Assembly: GCA_964351625.1 (NCBI GenBank)
Contig: CAYGOV010000006.1
Coordinates: forward strand, 62,001 to 126,000
Reading direction: 5' to 3'
Source of the DNA: Marinoscillum sp964351625
GTDB taxonomy: Bacteria > Bacteroidota > Bacteroidia > Cytophagales > Cyclobacteriaceae
Length of the DNA: 64,000 nucleotides
Positions within the stretch are counted from its first letter, which is position 1. Each line of letters starts with the position of its first letter. Below the pieces are notes generated by a model. The model searched no databases. It had not been told where the DNA came from and worked only from the letters and a program-made list of their open reading frames with translations. Made by a program: the position numbers and the translations under genes. Positions 45,473 to 54,922 of the stretch are shown in pieces.

Positions 45473-46795
45473 ATGTCAAAAGAAGCTCAGGATTCACCAC
45501 AACTCAAAAAAACGCTTGGTCCACTTATGCTTTGGGGCTTGGGTGTGGGCTATGTGATCTCGGGCATGTATTTCGGCTGGAATCTCGGTCTTGCTGAAGG
45601 AGGTACGTTGGGGTTGGCAATCGCTACTTTTTTCATCATCATCATGTACGTGACCTTCACTTATAGCTACACAGAGCTAGCCTGTGCCATCCCAAAAGCT
45701 GGAGGTGCTTTTGACTATGCACATCGTGCATTGGGGAAGCGAATGGGATTTCTAGCAGGAATGGCCCAAAATGTGGAGTTCATTTTTGCTCCTCCAGCGA
45801 TAGCCGCAGCAATCGGTGCATATTTCAATATCTTCTTTCCACAGATTGACACGATATATATCGCCATTGCGGCTTACTTACTATTTACTAGTTTGAATAT
45901 CATTGGCGTGCGAGCTGCCGCAATGTTTGAGCTGGTGATTACCATTTTGGCAGTGCTGGAGTTGCTCATATTCGCTGGAGTTTGTCTTCCAAATGTGGAG
46001 ATGGCCAATCTTAAATTGAACGCTCTTCCAAATGGTTTTCAAGGTGCCTTTGCGGCAATACCATTTGCCATTTGGTTCTTTCTCGCAATAGAAGGCGTGG
46101 CTAATGTCGCTGAAGAAGCGAAAGATCCTCAGCGAAGTATTTCTTTGGGTTTTGGCTCAGCCATATTGACTTTAGTTGCACTTTGTGTACTCACATTTGT
46201 ATCCGCCGTGGGGGTGGATGGCTGGGAGTCGGTGGTATATCCTCCGGGTAGCACCGAGCCTTCCGATTCTCCTCTGCCTTTGGCTCTTGCCAAAATAGTT
46301 GGAGACAGCCATTTGCTTTATCACCTATTGATCACAGTGGGTCTTTTCGGATTGGTGGCCTCATTTCACGGAATAATCTTGGCTGCAGGTCGATCTACTT
46401 TTGAATTTGGCCGAGTGGGATACATTCCAAAAGTACTTGGAAAGGTTCATCCAAAGACACAAACTCCAGCAAATGCACTGGTCGCCAATATGTTCATTGG
46501 CATTATTGCTTTACTCTCAGGGAAAACTGGAGACATCATCACCATTGCTTGTTTTGGAGCGCTCACCTTATATATCGTATCGATGATTGCATTTTTTGCT
46601 TTGCGTAAAAAAGAACCTGACTTGGCCCGACCTTTCAAAGTTCCTTTCTTTCCAGCGTTCCCGGCCATTGCGCTCGTCATAGCTAGCTTAGCATTGGTAG
46701 CTATGACTGTTTACAATATGAAACTAGCATTAATTTATGCATTGATCATGGCAGGAGCCTATATATGGTTTCTCTTTACAGCTAAAAAGGATTAA
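45473..46795 (+). CDS. Ethanolamine permease-like APC transporter
   Basis: 440 residues from the ATG at 45473 (a longer frame begins at 45440). Twelve membrane helices of the amino acid-polyamine-organocation family. The N-terminal LGPLMLWGLGVGYVISGMYF and FGWNLGLAEGG, and CAIPKAGGAFDYAHRALG, resemble the ethanolamine permease group (TIGR00908-like). The specificity call is also supported by the following genes: Fe-alcohol dehydrogenase, glutamyl hydrolase and aldehyde dehydrogenase. The gap to the next gene is 44 bp. Confidence 0.8.
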   Translation: MSKEAQDSPQLKKTLGPLMLWGLGVGYVISGMYFGWNLGLAEGGTLGLAIATFFIIIMYVTFTYSYTELACAIPKAGGAFDYAHRALGKRMGFLAGMAQNVEFIFAPPAIAAAIGAYFNIFFPQIDTIYIAIAAYLLFTSLNIIGVRAAAMFELVITILAVLELLIFAGVCLPNVEMANLKLNALPNGFQGAFAAIPFAIWFFLAIEGVANVAEEAKDPQRSISLGFGSAILTLVALCVLTFVSAVGVDGWESVVYPPGSTEPSDSPLPLALAKIVGDSHLLYHLLITVGLFGLVASFHGIILAAGRSTFEFGRVGYIPKVLGKVHPKTQTPANALVANMFIGIIALLSGKTGDIITIACFGALTLYIVSMIAFFALRKKEPDLARPFKVPFFPAFPAIALVIASLALVAMTVYNMKLALIYALIMAGAYIWFLFTAKKD

Positions 46796-46839
46796 TTTGA
46801 ATTCACCAATTCAACTCAAACATTTCAGATCAATAAAAC

Positions 46840-47982
46840 ATGGACAGCAGGTTAAATTTTAATTTTCCAACACCTATCCGATTTGGAGCGGGGGTAGCAC
46901 ATGAGATTCCCGGACATCTGCTCAAGCAAGGCCTGAAACGTCCTTTGGTAGTTACAGATACTACAGTAGCTGGGCTTCCCTTCTTTGAGGAAATATTGGG
47001 ATTGTTCATGAAAGTGGACTTGGTGTATGGTGTCTTTCACGAGATGCACAAAAACCCAATTGAATCCGATGTGCTCAAAGGTGGTGAAGCGTACCACCGT
47101 GCTGGATGTGATTGTGTAGTGGGTATAGGCGGCGGTGTGGCGCTAGATGTAGCTCGCGCAATCGCTTTACGAGTCCATCATCACCGGCCGCTCTTTGACT
47201 ATGATGACCTTATAGGTGGAGATCAATACGTGACCGAAGAAGTCCCCTATTTTGTAGCCGTACCTACCACAGCAGGTACTGGTAGTGAAGTGGGACGGAG
47301 TGCCATCATTTCTGAAGACGACACCAAAAAGAAGCGCATCCTATTCTCTCCTAAACTCATGGCTCGCCAAGTTTTTGCTGATCCGCTTTTGACGATGGAC
47401 CTGCCTCCTTTCATTACAGCTGCTACGGGGATGGATGCCCTCACTCACAATATGGAAGCCTACTTGGCAAAAAATTATCACCCGATGTGTGATGGGATAG
47501 CTCTTGAAGGCATGTCTTTAATCGCACGTTCAATAGAAAAAGCCACACACCACCCTGATCTACAGTCACGTGCAGAGATGCTTCTTGGCTCTTTGATGGG
47601 AGCTGTGGCCTTTCAAAAAGGTCTTGGTGTAGTGCATAGCATGGCACACCCTATGTCAAGCTTGCTGGATACACATCACGGCTTGGCAAATGCTGTAAAT
47701 CTTCCTTACGGGATGGCTTACAATTATGAAGGCCTAGAGGCAAAATTTGATAAAATGGCAGCTGCTCTTGGTGTGATAGATGCGGATGGTGAGCGGGTTG
47801 TTGATTTTCTTTTCGAAATCAATGAACGCCTTGGGCTGCCGATTAGACTAAGGGATGTAGGTGTGGAAGAAGCACATATTCCAATCCTTGCAAAACTTGC
47901 TTTTGAGGATTTTGCACACCCAAATAATCCGAAACCCGTGACGGAAGAGGACTTTATGCAGCTTTATCAAAGGGCACTCTGA
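46840..47982 (+). CDS. Iron-containing alcohol dehydrogenase
   Basis: 380 residues, the normal family length. NAD-binding GIGGGVALDVARAIAL at about 92-107. Metal ligands are in GMDALTHNMEAYLAKNY (Asp, His) and VHSMAHPMSSLLDTHHG (two His). Family members oxidise simple and substituted primary alcohols. In this cluster the likely substrate is the hydroxyl group of gamma-glutamyl-ethanolamide (inference). Only 1 bp separates its stop from the next start. Confidence 0.9.
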   Translation: MDSRLNFNFPTPIRFGAGVAHEIPGHLLKQGLKRPLVVTDTTVAGLPFFEEILGLFMKVDLVYGVFHEMHKNPIESDVLKGGEAYHRAGCDCVVGIGGGVALDVARAIALRVHHHRPLFDYDDLIGGDQYVTEEVPYFVAVPTTAGTGSEVGRSAIISEDDTKKKRILFSPKLMARQVFADPLLTMDLPPFITAATGMDALTHNMEAYLAKNYHPMCDGIALEGMSLIARSIEKATHHPDLQSRAEMLLGSLMGAVAFQKGLGVVHSMAHPMSSLLDTHHGLANAVNLPYGMAYNYEGLEAKFDKMAAALGVIDADGERVVDFLFEINERLGLPIRLRDVGVEEAHIPILAKLAFEDFAHPNNPKPVTEEDFMQLYQRAL

Positions 47983-47983
47983 T

Positions 47984-48742
47984 ATGCTGAAAATTGGTGT
48001 CTCGTCATGCTTCATGTATCCTGATCCAGACCGAAAAGTATTTGGGCCTAAAACCCTGAGCTACCTTGAGAATGATATGGCGAGGTACCTAACTAAATCT
48101 GGTGTGATGCCTATCTTAATTCCGGACGTAGCGGATCATTTGCTCAAAGAAATTGTCAAGGAAATGGACGGTTTTGTTTTTCAAGGTGGCACTGACCTAG
48201 CGCCAGCTTCTTATGGAGAGCAGCCAATTGGCCAGTGGCTAGGTGACCCAAAAAGAGATGCTTATGAACTTCGCCTAATGGAACTGGCTTTCCGGACCAA
48301 CAAACCAATTTTCGGAATCTGCCGAGGAATGCAGTTGATGAATGTCTACTTCGGAGGCACACTCTATCAAGATACCAAAACTCAACGTCCAGAAGTTTTG
48401 GTACATAGAGATGCAGCGCAATACGACCAGATTTTTCACGAAGTGAGATTTGTAAAAGGCAAACTTCTTGACAAAATCTATCCAGGTATTCAAAATCCTC
48501 AAGTCAATAGTGTGCATCATCAATCAATAAAAGATCTTGGCAAACAGCTCGAAATTACAGCGGAAAGCACCTTCGACGGAGTGATAGAAGCAATTTCCTA
48601 CACTAAGGCTCCAGAAGGATGGATCTCTGGCGTTCAATGGCACCCTGAATTTTCTCACACACTTTCCGAAAAAGTTATTGATCCTATGCCTTTGTATGAT
48701 CATTTTATTGCTTCTGTTTCCTCTCTGAAATCCGAACTATGA
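47984..48742 (+). CDS. PuuD-like gamma-glutamyl hydrolase (class I glutamine amidotransferase fold)
   Basis: 252 residues. Catalytic Cys in FGICRGMQLMNVYFGGTLYQ, and the His-Glu pair in GVQWHPEFSHTL. MDGFVFQGGTDLAPASYGEQ is the family's early signature. PuuD hydrolyses gamma-glutamyl-GABA in putrescine degradation; here it probably releases glycine from gamma-glutamyl-glycine, the last step of a glutamylated ethanolamine route. It overlaps the aldehyde dehydrogenase gene by 4 bp. Confidence 0.88.
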   Translation: MLKIGVSSCFMYPDPDRKVFGPKTLSYLENDMARYLTKSGVMPILIPDVADHLLKEIVKEMDGFVFQGGTDLAPASYGEQPIGQWLGDPKRDAYELRLMELAFRTNKPIFGICRGMQLMNVYFGGTLYQDTKTQRPEVLVHRDAAQYDQIFHEVRFVKGKLLDKIYPGIQNPQVNSVHHQSIKDLGKQLEITAESTFDGVIEAISYTKAPEGWISGVQWHPEFSHTLSEKVIDPMPLYDHFIASVSSLKSEL

Positions 48743-50103
48743 ATATCGTAAATCCTGCCACCGGCCAATCTTTCACCTCTTTGGAGGAAGACAACAAAGC
48801 TTCCATAGAAGCCAAAATGGCTTTACTGAAAAGAGGTCAACAAAAATGGCGAGACGTTCCCATTCCAGAGCGTCTACAAGCAATCGAGCGATTTGGAGAA
48901 CTGGTGCTTACAAACATTGAGGAACTCGCAGAAATTCTTACCAAAGAGACAGGCAAGCCTATCACTCAATCGAGAAATGAAATAAATGGGACAATGGGTC
49001 GCATCACTCATCTTCAGGCCAATGCCGTTAAATGGCTTACTGCAGAATCGATGGTGGAAGAAGGCGCAACAAGAGAGCTGATCACTTTTGAGGCATTGGG
49101 TGTGATTGCCAATATCTCCGCCTGGAATTTCCCTTACAATGTTGGCTTCAATGTGTTCCTATATGCGCTGGTTGGTGGCAATGCTGTTTGTTACAAACCT
49201 TCCGAATATGCTTCGCTCACAGGCATGAAATTCATGGAGCTTCTCCATGAATCAGGGATTCCAGAGGATGTTTTCCAAGTAGTCATTGGCAAAGGAGACG
49301 TTGGGCAGCTCCTACTTGAGATGCCTTTTGATGGTTATTTCTTCACTGGTTCATATCAGACAGGAGTTCACATTGCAAAGGCGGTAGCTCACAAACTGGT
49401 TCCTGTTCAATTGGAGCTAGGAGGAAAAGATCCACTTTATGTAATGGACGATATAGATGACGTAAAGCAGGCAGCCATCAATGCGGCGGAAGGTGCCTTT
49501 TACAACAATGGACAGAGCTGCTGCGCAGTAGAACGAATCTATGTGCATGAGGGCATCTATGAAGATTTTGTTCAACACTTTGTTGAGGAAGTGAAGTCTT
49601 ACAAAATGGGTGATCCGATGGAGGCAACTACCTTCATTGGACCTATGACCCGAGCCGCTCAGCTCAATATCATAGAACAGCAAGTGAAAGATGCCACCAA
49701 CAAAGGCGCAAAACTGATCTTAGGCGGTAAACTGGCAGATCATCAAGGATATTATTTACAGCCCACTGTACTCACGGATGTAAATCACAGCATGACAGTA
49801 ATGATGGAAGAGTCCTTCGGTCCGGTGATTGGTATTCAAAAAGTAAGTAGTGACGAAGAAGCTTTGAACCTAATGCAGGATACGACTTATGGCCTAACTG
49901 GGGCTATTTTTTCCAAAGAAGAGGCGCGAGCTAGAAAGCTTCTCGCTCAACTCAACGTAGGAACTGCTTATTGGAACTGCTGTGATCGGGTGAGTCCCAA
50001 TCTTCCTTGGTCTGGTAGAAAAAATTCTGGTGTGGGTTCTACACTTTCCTATATGGGAATAAGGGCATTCGTACAGCCAAAAGGGTATCATTTGAGAGGT
50101 TAG
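48739..50103 (+). CDS. NAD(P)-dependent aldehyde dehydrogenase
   Basis: 454 residues, on the short side for the family. Catalytic Glu in VQLELGGKDPLYV (about 225) and Cys in NNGQSCCAVERIY (about 259). The fold signature GVIANISAWNFPYNVGFNV is the cofactor-binding region. It resembles semialdehyde dehydrogenases. Proposed reaction here: the gamma-glutamyl-aminoacetaldehyde made by the alcohol dehydrogenase to gamma-glutamyl-glycine. Last gene of the cluster; 35 bp separate it from the BASS symporter. Confidence 0.92.
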   Translation: MNIVNPATGQSFTSLEEDNKASIEAKMALLKRGQQKWRDVPIPERLQAIERFGELVLTNIEELAEILTKETGKPITQSRNEINGTMGRITHLQANAVKWLTAESMVEEGATRELITFEALGVIANISAWNFPYNVGFNVFLYALVGGNAVCYKPSEYASLTGMKFMELLHESGIPEDVFQVVIGKGDVGQLLLEMPFDGYFFTGSYQTGVHIAKAVAHKLVPVQLELGGKDPLYVMDDIDDVKQAAINAAEGAFYNNGQSCCAVERIYVHEGIYEDFVQHFVEEVKSYKMGDPMEATTFIGPMTRAAQLNIIEQQVKDATNKGAKLILGGKLADHQGYYLQPTVLTDVNHSMTVMMEESFGPVIGIQKVSSDEEALNLMQDTTYGLTGAIFSKEEARARKLLAQLNVGTAYWNCCDRVSPNLPWSGRKNSGVGSTLSYMGIRAFVQPKGYHLRG

Positions 50104-50138
50104 CCTTTCCATAAAATATTTATCTTTCGTACCTCAAA

Positions 50139-51044
50139 ATGGATTCGATAGACAACATCACCCTTAACTTCTCCGAACAAAACCTCTTCATTCTGAATAT
50201 CAGTTTGGGATTAATCATGTTTGGTGTAGCACTCAAACTGACAGTTGCAGACTTCAAACTTGTGCTTGCGGTCCCAATGGGAACATTGGCTGGTGTATTG
50301 TCCCAGTTTTTGGTCTTACCATTTCTTACTTTTATTCTTATTTGGGTACTCGAACCAAGACCGAGTTTTGCCTTGGGGATGATCCTTGTAGCTGCCTGTC
50401 CGGGTGGCAATATTTCAAACTTCTTTTCCGCTTTAGCAAAAGGTAACATTGCGCTTTCTGTGAGTCTCACAGCGATCTCGAGTATCCTAGCCATTTTCAT
50501 GACACCTTTCAATTTATCCTTTTGGGCGGGTCTTTACCCACCAACGGCAGAGTTACTTACGGCTGTCAGCTTAGATTATGCAGATGTTTTTATGACAATA
50601 GTAACCATATTGGGAATCCCTATTATCCTTGGGATGACTTTCCGCCATAGGTTTCCAGTCTATGCCATGAAACTCCAGCGAATCATGCATTATTTATCAA
50701 TTGTGATATTTGGAGCTATCGTGGTGTTGGCTTTCTCTGCAAATCTTGATCTATTCTTACAGTACATTTATTTGGTAGTTGGTCTTGTCTTTCTGCATAA
50801 TGCCATCGCATTGATAGCTGGTTATCAGATGGGTAGATTATTTGGCCTTCCTAAAGCAGATAAAAGATCTTTATCTATAGAAACTGGCATTCAAAATTCA
50901 GGACTCGGATTACTCCTTATATTTGCGTTTTTTCAAGGACTTGGCGGTATGGCCATCGTAGCAGCGTGGTGGGGAATCTGGCACATTATCTCTGGATTTT
51001 CTATTGCATACTGGTGGAAATATCGCGATTTCAAAATAGCATAA
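50139..51044 (+). CDS. Bile acid:sodium symporter (BASS) family transporter
   Basis: 301 residues with about nine to ten membrane helices. Family signatures: FGVALKLTVADFKLVLAVPM, VAACPGGNISNFFSALAKGN (the unwound cation-site segment) and IETGIQNSGLGLLLIFAF. Bacterial members carry organic anions such as pantoate or keto acids; the substrate here is unknown. TATCTTTC at 50119, just upstream, is one base from the TAnnTTTG -7 element. The stop overlaps the next ATG by 1 bp. Confidence 0.9.
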   Translation: MDSIDNITLNFSEQNLFILNISLGLIMFGVALKLTVADFKLVLAVPMGTLAGVLSQFLVLPFLTFILIWVLEPRPSFALGMILVAACPGGNISNFFSALAKGNIALSVSLTAISSILAIFMTPFNLSFWAGLYPPTAELLTAVSLDYADVFMTIVTILGIPIILGMTFRHRFPVYAMKLQRIMHYLSIVIFGAIVVLAFSANLDLFLQYIYLVVGLVFLHNAIALIAGYQMGRLFGLPKADKRSLSIETGIQNSGLGLLLIFAFFQGLGGMAIVAAWWGIWHIISGFSIAYWWKYRDFKIA

Positions 51045-52090
51045 TGGAGTCTCACTGGTTATACTACCTCGTAAAGTACACAAGTCGTATTGGGTTGCAG
51101 GTTTTTTTCAATGGTGTAAAAGTCACTGGTAAGGAAAATATCCCAAAAGATGGAGCAATCATCTTTACACCAAATCACCAAGGCGCCTTTATGGATGCTG
51201 TGCTTGTGGGCACTTTCAACGTGAGAGATATGTCTTTCCTGACAAGGTCGGATGTCTTCACCAAATTGTCAAAACCGTTCTTGAAAGCGCTCAATATGAT
51301 GCCAATTTATAGGATCAGAGATGGCATTTCTAGTTTATCTCAAAATGATGCCATATTTGAAACTTGTTTCGAAATGCTCTCGGAGGAGCGATCTATTTTG
51401 ATTTTTCCGGAAGGAAATCACGGCATAGAATACTACCTAAGACCCCTATCTAAAGGCACGGCAAGATTGGCACTAGATGCGCGAAATCGGGTGGATCCTA
51501 ATACTAGAGTTTACATAGTGCCTACAGGCATCAACTACTTTTCACACTACAGGCCATTGAGTAAAGTTCACATCTGCTATGGAGAGCCAATAGAGCTTAG
51601 TAGCTACATGGAATTATATCAGGAGCACAAGCAAAAAGCCTACAACAAACTCAAAGAAGATCTCAGCGTAAGCATGAAAAAAACGCTCATCTTAGCTCAA
51701 GATGATGAAAATTATCCAAAAAAGAGAGATTGGATTTTCCAGCCTAAGCATGATGGGCTCAGCTTTGAAGAGTTGAAAAAAATGGGTGATGGCGCTAAAT
51801 ATGAAGGGGTGACGCCTCGTAAACAATCTGGTCTGTCTAAAGCCTTTACGACGTTCTTAGCGCTATTCAATATTCTCCCAATACTATTATTAAGCAAAAT
51901 CATCAGCGGAATTAAGGACAAAGTATTTTATATCTCTATAAAATACATGGTGGGTGCTTTGCTCCACATTCTTTGGTGGTCGCTACTTTTTGCCTTGGGA
52001 GTTATTTTTATAGGGTGGGAAGCGGGACTACTTTTTGCGTTTACTGCTTTCATCGTCGCTAGAGCACGCCAGTCTTTGATCAACTATTAA
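51044..52090 (+). CDS. PlsC-like lysophospholipid acyltransferase with C-terminal membrane helices
   Basis: 348 residues from the ATG at 51044 (TAATG overlap with the symporter); the longer frame from 50966 lies inside that gene. Acyltransferase motifs: NHQGAFMDAV (His-x5-Asp, as in the NHPNALMD subgroup), YRIRDGISSL, and FPEGNHG. Two membrane helices at about 265-330 follow. It acylates glycerol phosphates or lyso-lipids at the inner membrane. Its stop overlaps the stop of the convergent gene. Confidence 0.9.
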   Translation: MESHWLYYLVKYTSRIGLQVFFNGVKVTGKENIPKDGAIIFTPNHQGAFMDAVLVGTFNVRDMSFLTRSDVFTKLSKPFLKALNMMPIYRIRDGISSLSQNDAIFETCFEMLSEERSILIFPEGNHGIEYYLRPLSKGTARLALDARNRVDPNTRVYIVPTGINYFSHYRPLSKVHICYGEPIELSSYMELYQEHKQKAYNKLKEDLSVSMKKTLILAQDDENYPKKRDWIFQPKHDGLSFEELKKMGDGAKYEGVTPRKQSGLSKAFTTFLALFNILPILLLSKIISGIKDKVFYISIKYMVGALLHILWWSLLFALGVIFIGWEAGLLFAFTAFIVARARQSLINY

Positions 52091-52938
52091 TTCACTGAAG
52101 CTTCGTACTTCCTACGATCGTAGATAATCTTGCCATCACGATCCCATTCTTTGCTGATTACTGGATAGCTCTTCTTGTCAAATGGCTCTAAAGGATAGGT
52201 AACCTCCCGTTTTACTCGTTCATTATCATAGTATTCTCTCCAGACACCTACCGGCTGATCAAACTTATAATGACCAACTACTGCAAGTTTACCATTGGCA
52301 TGAAAAGCATAGTATTCACCCTCACGTTCTCCGAAATGAACAGGAATGACCTCCCGTAAATTTTCCCTTTCAAAATCATAATAAGAAAGCAACGACTCCT
52401 TAGGCCAGCCTTTCCAGAAAATTTCTTTTTCCTGAAGAATATCGTTACGGTTATATCGAACCCAGCGCCCATGCTTAACACCTTTGTAGAAGTAGCCTTC
52501 CTCTATCAATTGATCTCCCAGATTCTTAGTGTAATGCCCGTGCAGCACGCCAGCATTATCACGATCCACTCGTAGAGAATTCACGATTTTTTTCTTCTTG
52601 AAATCATACCAATAAAAATCTCTGGCATATTCTGTTGGTCCCTCAAAATCCTTGTCCTTCAAATAGAAAAAAAGCTCGATGGTGGTTCGTGTCCCGAACC
52701 CTTGCTTGGCAAAACCACGCTTGGTTTTGATGCCATAAAAGATCTTAGGATTCTCCTTTTTCTCCTTCTTCTTTTCCTCGGGTTCGTACTCGTCCTCCAG
52801 TTTGGATTGCTCATCCATGTCAATGGTCAGAGGCGTTTCATATTTCACCTTGAAGAGCTCCTCAATGGACTCACCTTCTTGAGCATAAAGAGACCCAAAA
52901 CAACAAATTCCAAACGCAAAAAAGAATAATCTTCTCAT
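52087..52938 (-). CDS. Secreted YwqK/MORN-like repeat protein
   Basis: 283 residues from the Met at 52938 (a Met at 52968 would add 10 ahead of the signal peptide RLFFFAFGICCFGSLYAQ). After a charged linker (EPEEKKKEKKEN) come five or more MORN-like units of about 22 residues (HGRWVRYNRND, GEYYAFHANGKLAVVGHYKF, VGVWREYYDNERVKREVTY). Such proteins are annotated as YwqK-family antitoxins, but there is no toxin gene here, and the signal peptide makes an antitoxin role unlikely. More likely an envelope or scaffold protein. Confidence 0.75.
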   Translation of the reverse strand: MRRLFFFAFGICCFGSLYAQEGESIEELFKVKYETPLTIDMDEQSKLEDEYEPEEKKKEKKENPKIFYGIKTKRGFAKQGFGTRTTIELFFYLKDKDFEGPTEYARDFYWYDFKKKKIVNSLRVDRDNAGVLHGHYTKNLGDQLIEEGYFYKGVKHGRWVRYNRNDILQEKEIFWKGWPKESLLSYYDFERENLREVIPVHFGEREGEYYAFHANGKLAVVGHYKFDQPVGVWREYYDNERVKREVTYPLEPFDKKSYPVISKEWDRDGKIIYDRRKYEASVN

Positions 52939-53018
52939 ATCAACCAACAATGAAAACGTAACGCTCAAACCTTACCAAATATTCCTTTAGACACTGAAAA
53001 TTAACTTAGCTCAATAAC

Positions 53019-53885
53019 TCAACCGTGAATTTCAATGCCGAATTCACACATGAAAGTCTCCCTCGCTGTTAACTTTTGAATCCCTTCTTTACTTTCAATA
53101 GCCCCATTATGATCGGCAGAATCTGCTAGCCCAAACCAAGGTTCGATACAAACAAATGGTGACTGACGGTTCTTAGACCAAATTCCTAAATAAGGAAATC
53201 CATCAAAATGAACTGTTAGCCACTTTGATTTTGGGCTTTCCAAAGTGACACTTTTTGATTTTAGATTTTTAAATACCAATGCATCCGAATCAAACAATGG
53301 TTCGATGATCGCGAGACGATTGCTGTGATCCAAAACAGACTTTTTCTCTCCAGAAAACACGCCATCTAAGAGCAGATGAGTTTCTGCTACCTCTAATTCA
53401 TCAAAAACTAAAGAACAATCTGCGCGAACTTCAGATTTGCTCATAGGACAATTGAATGCAGGATGACCACCTATGGAGAAATACATTTCCTCATCCGCAG
53501 CATTATGCACTTCATAGCGTACTTTCAATAGGTGCTCGTCTAATTCGTAAGTAAGCCGAAGTTCGAAAAGAAACGGATATTGCTTCTGGCTCTCTTTGTC
53601 TCCAATCAATGAAAACATAATGCTATCACTTTGATGCTCGATGACTTCAAACTTTCGATCTCTCGCCAAACCATGTTGACCCATCTCATAAGTAGCACCT
53701 TTATATTGAAAAGTGTCACCCTTCAGCCTTCCAACAAAAGGAAAAAGCACCGGCGCATGACGATTCCAATATTTGGAATCTGCCTGCCATATATATTCTT
53801 TTCTAGTCGACTTTGAAACTAAGCTTGTAAGTTCTGCTCCTTGAGCCTTGAAAGTGGCAGTTAAATATTCGTTTGCAATCTTCAT
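53019..53885 (-). CDS. Aldose 1-epimerase (mutarotase)-like protein
   Basis: 288 residues from the Met at 53885; the longer frame from 53909 runs through a terminator. Galactose-mutarotase fold: KYIWQADSKYWNRHAPVLFP is approximated at residues 28-48, GRLKGDTFQYKGATYEMGQH follows, a conserved His is in IGGHPAFNCP, and Glu near the end (CIEPWFGLAD) is the likely base. LacX/YeaD-like in size, acting on hexose or hexose 6-phosphate anomers. The upstream leftward gene is separated by a terminator, so it has its own promoter. Confidence 0.88.
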   Translation of the reverse strand: MKIANEYLTATFKAQGAELTSLVSKSTRKEYIWQADSKYWNRHAPVLFPFVGRLKGDTFQYKGATYEMGQHGLARDRKFEVIEHQSDSIMFSLIGDKESQKQYPFLFELRLTYELDEHLLKVRYEVHNAADEEMYFSIGGHPAFNCPMSKSEVRADCSLVFDELEVAETHLLLDGVFSGEKKSVLDHSNRLAIIEPLFDSDALVFKNLKSKSVTLESPKSKWLTVHFDGFPYLGIWSKNRQSPFVCIEPWFGLADSADHNGAIESKEGIQKLTARETFMCEFGIEIHG

Positions 53886-53900
53886 ATTGATCAAAAATAA

Positions 53901-53928
53901 AAAAGGCATCCCTAATTGGATGCCTTTT
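53901..53928 (-). terminator. Terminator of the M57 protease gene
   Basis: An 11-bp stem AAAAGGCATCC/GGATGCCTTTT with a 6-nt loop, followed leftward by a T-rich run. It lies between the protease stop (53952) and the epimerase start (53885). Confidence 0.85.
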
Positions 53929-53951
53929 CAAAATATAGATTTTGCTAATTA

Positions 53952-54785
53952 TCAATAAAGATAATTTAGAGCTGTTTTATCATCATTGTTGAATGGTCTA
54001 TCACCACCATCAGTACAAGCTAGCATCCAAGACTTAGCTGCAGCAGAAGCTCCAGAAGGAGTGCCTGGGATTAGGTTTGCACCTACACCACCATCACCTT
54101 CATTTGATGTCCCTCCACCGCAAGAGATGCTTCTATCGAAGAAATCTGTGTGACGCATTCCAATACAATGTCCCATTTCATGACCAATGATTGTCGCAAT
54201 TCCAGCCGTGCTCAGTCCATAAGAAGACTCAAGAACACCACTCATTTTAATTTCGCCATAAGGATCTCCTGAGGCAGTTGGAAATCCTGCAGAACCAAGA
54301 ACTCCTCTTCTCTCATCACCTTTACTCAATCTTGTCATTACAATATCAGCAGAAGATGAAGTAATTCTTTGGAAAGAAATTTCAAGATTCTCAGCATTGT
54401 AACGCGCGATAGCTAGATCAAGTCCTGCAATCATACCTGCACTGTAACCTCTTCTTCCAGTAGGCGCATACAAGGTGATTACTCTGCTGCCACTAGTAGA
54501 TACTAGATTGTTGGTGCTATACTGCTCTTCTACAGGAAGTCTGTCACCCTTTCTCAAAGAAGAAAGGTCATGAAAAGGGATGTAAATATCACCTTCTACA
54601 AGCACACCATCTTCAAACTGAATAGGTGCGATGTTGTCTACATCAAAACCTGCATCAGTCAATGCTTGTAGTGTAGCAGCTGATACTTCAGTTACTGCAA
54701 CTTCAGTTTGATCACTCTGCTCACAAGAAACGAACAGTACGCTTAGTGCAAGAGCAATAGCTGCGAAATAGTTTAATTTTTTCAT
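53952..54785 (-). CDS. M57 'dual-action HEIGH' metalloprotease lipoprotein
   Basis: 277 residues. Lipoprotein signal ALALSVLFVSCEQSD with Cys about 21. A propeptide-like acidic stretch (about 25-80) is followed by the catalytic domain. The zinc site HEMGHCIGMRH (about 202-212) matches HExxHxxGxxH, and a conserved SCGG pair follows. M57 members resemble fungal/bacterial secreted metalloproteases. Isolated leftward gene with its own terminator, divergent from the subtilase, sharing a 283-bp regulatory region with palindromic elements. Confidence 0.9.
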   Translation of the reverse strand: MKKLNYFAAIALALSVLFVSCEQSDQTEVAVTEVSAATLQALTDAGFDVDNIAPIQFEDGVLVEGDIYIPFHDLSSLRKGDRLPVEEQYSTNNLVSTSGSRVITLYAPTGRRGYSAGMIAGLDLAIARYNAENLEISFQRITSSSADIVMTRLSKGDERRGVLGSAGFPTASGDPYGEIKMSGVLESSYGLSTAGIATIIGHEMGHCIGMRHTDFFDRSISCGGGTSNEGDGGVGANLIPGTPSGASAAAKSWMLACTDGGDRPFNNDDKTALNYLY

Positions 54786-54922
54786 AAAGGCTTACGTTTT
54801 AAATTAGGTTTTTTGATCCCGAAACCACCCGAGATCATGAGCAAACTATTCACAAAAAACTTTTATATCAAGAGTGATCCAAAATACGATACTAATCATA
54901 TGAATATATTTTTTTTATGATA

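Noticed and set aside
50966..51043. 26-residue extension of the acyltransferase
   Set aside because: It overlaps the BASS symporter in another frame; the ATG at 51044 couples directly to the symporter stop.
52087..52938. Toxin-antitoxin role of the YwqK-like protein
   Set aside because: It has a signal peptide and no toxin gene beside it; only the repeat family name suggests an antitoxin.
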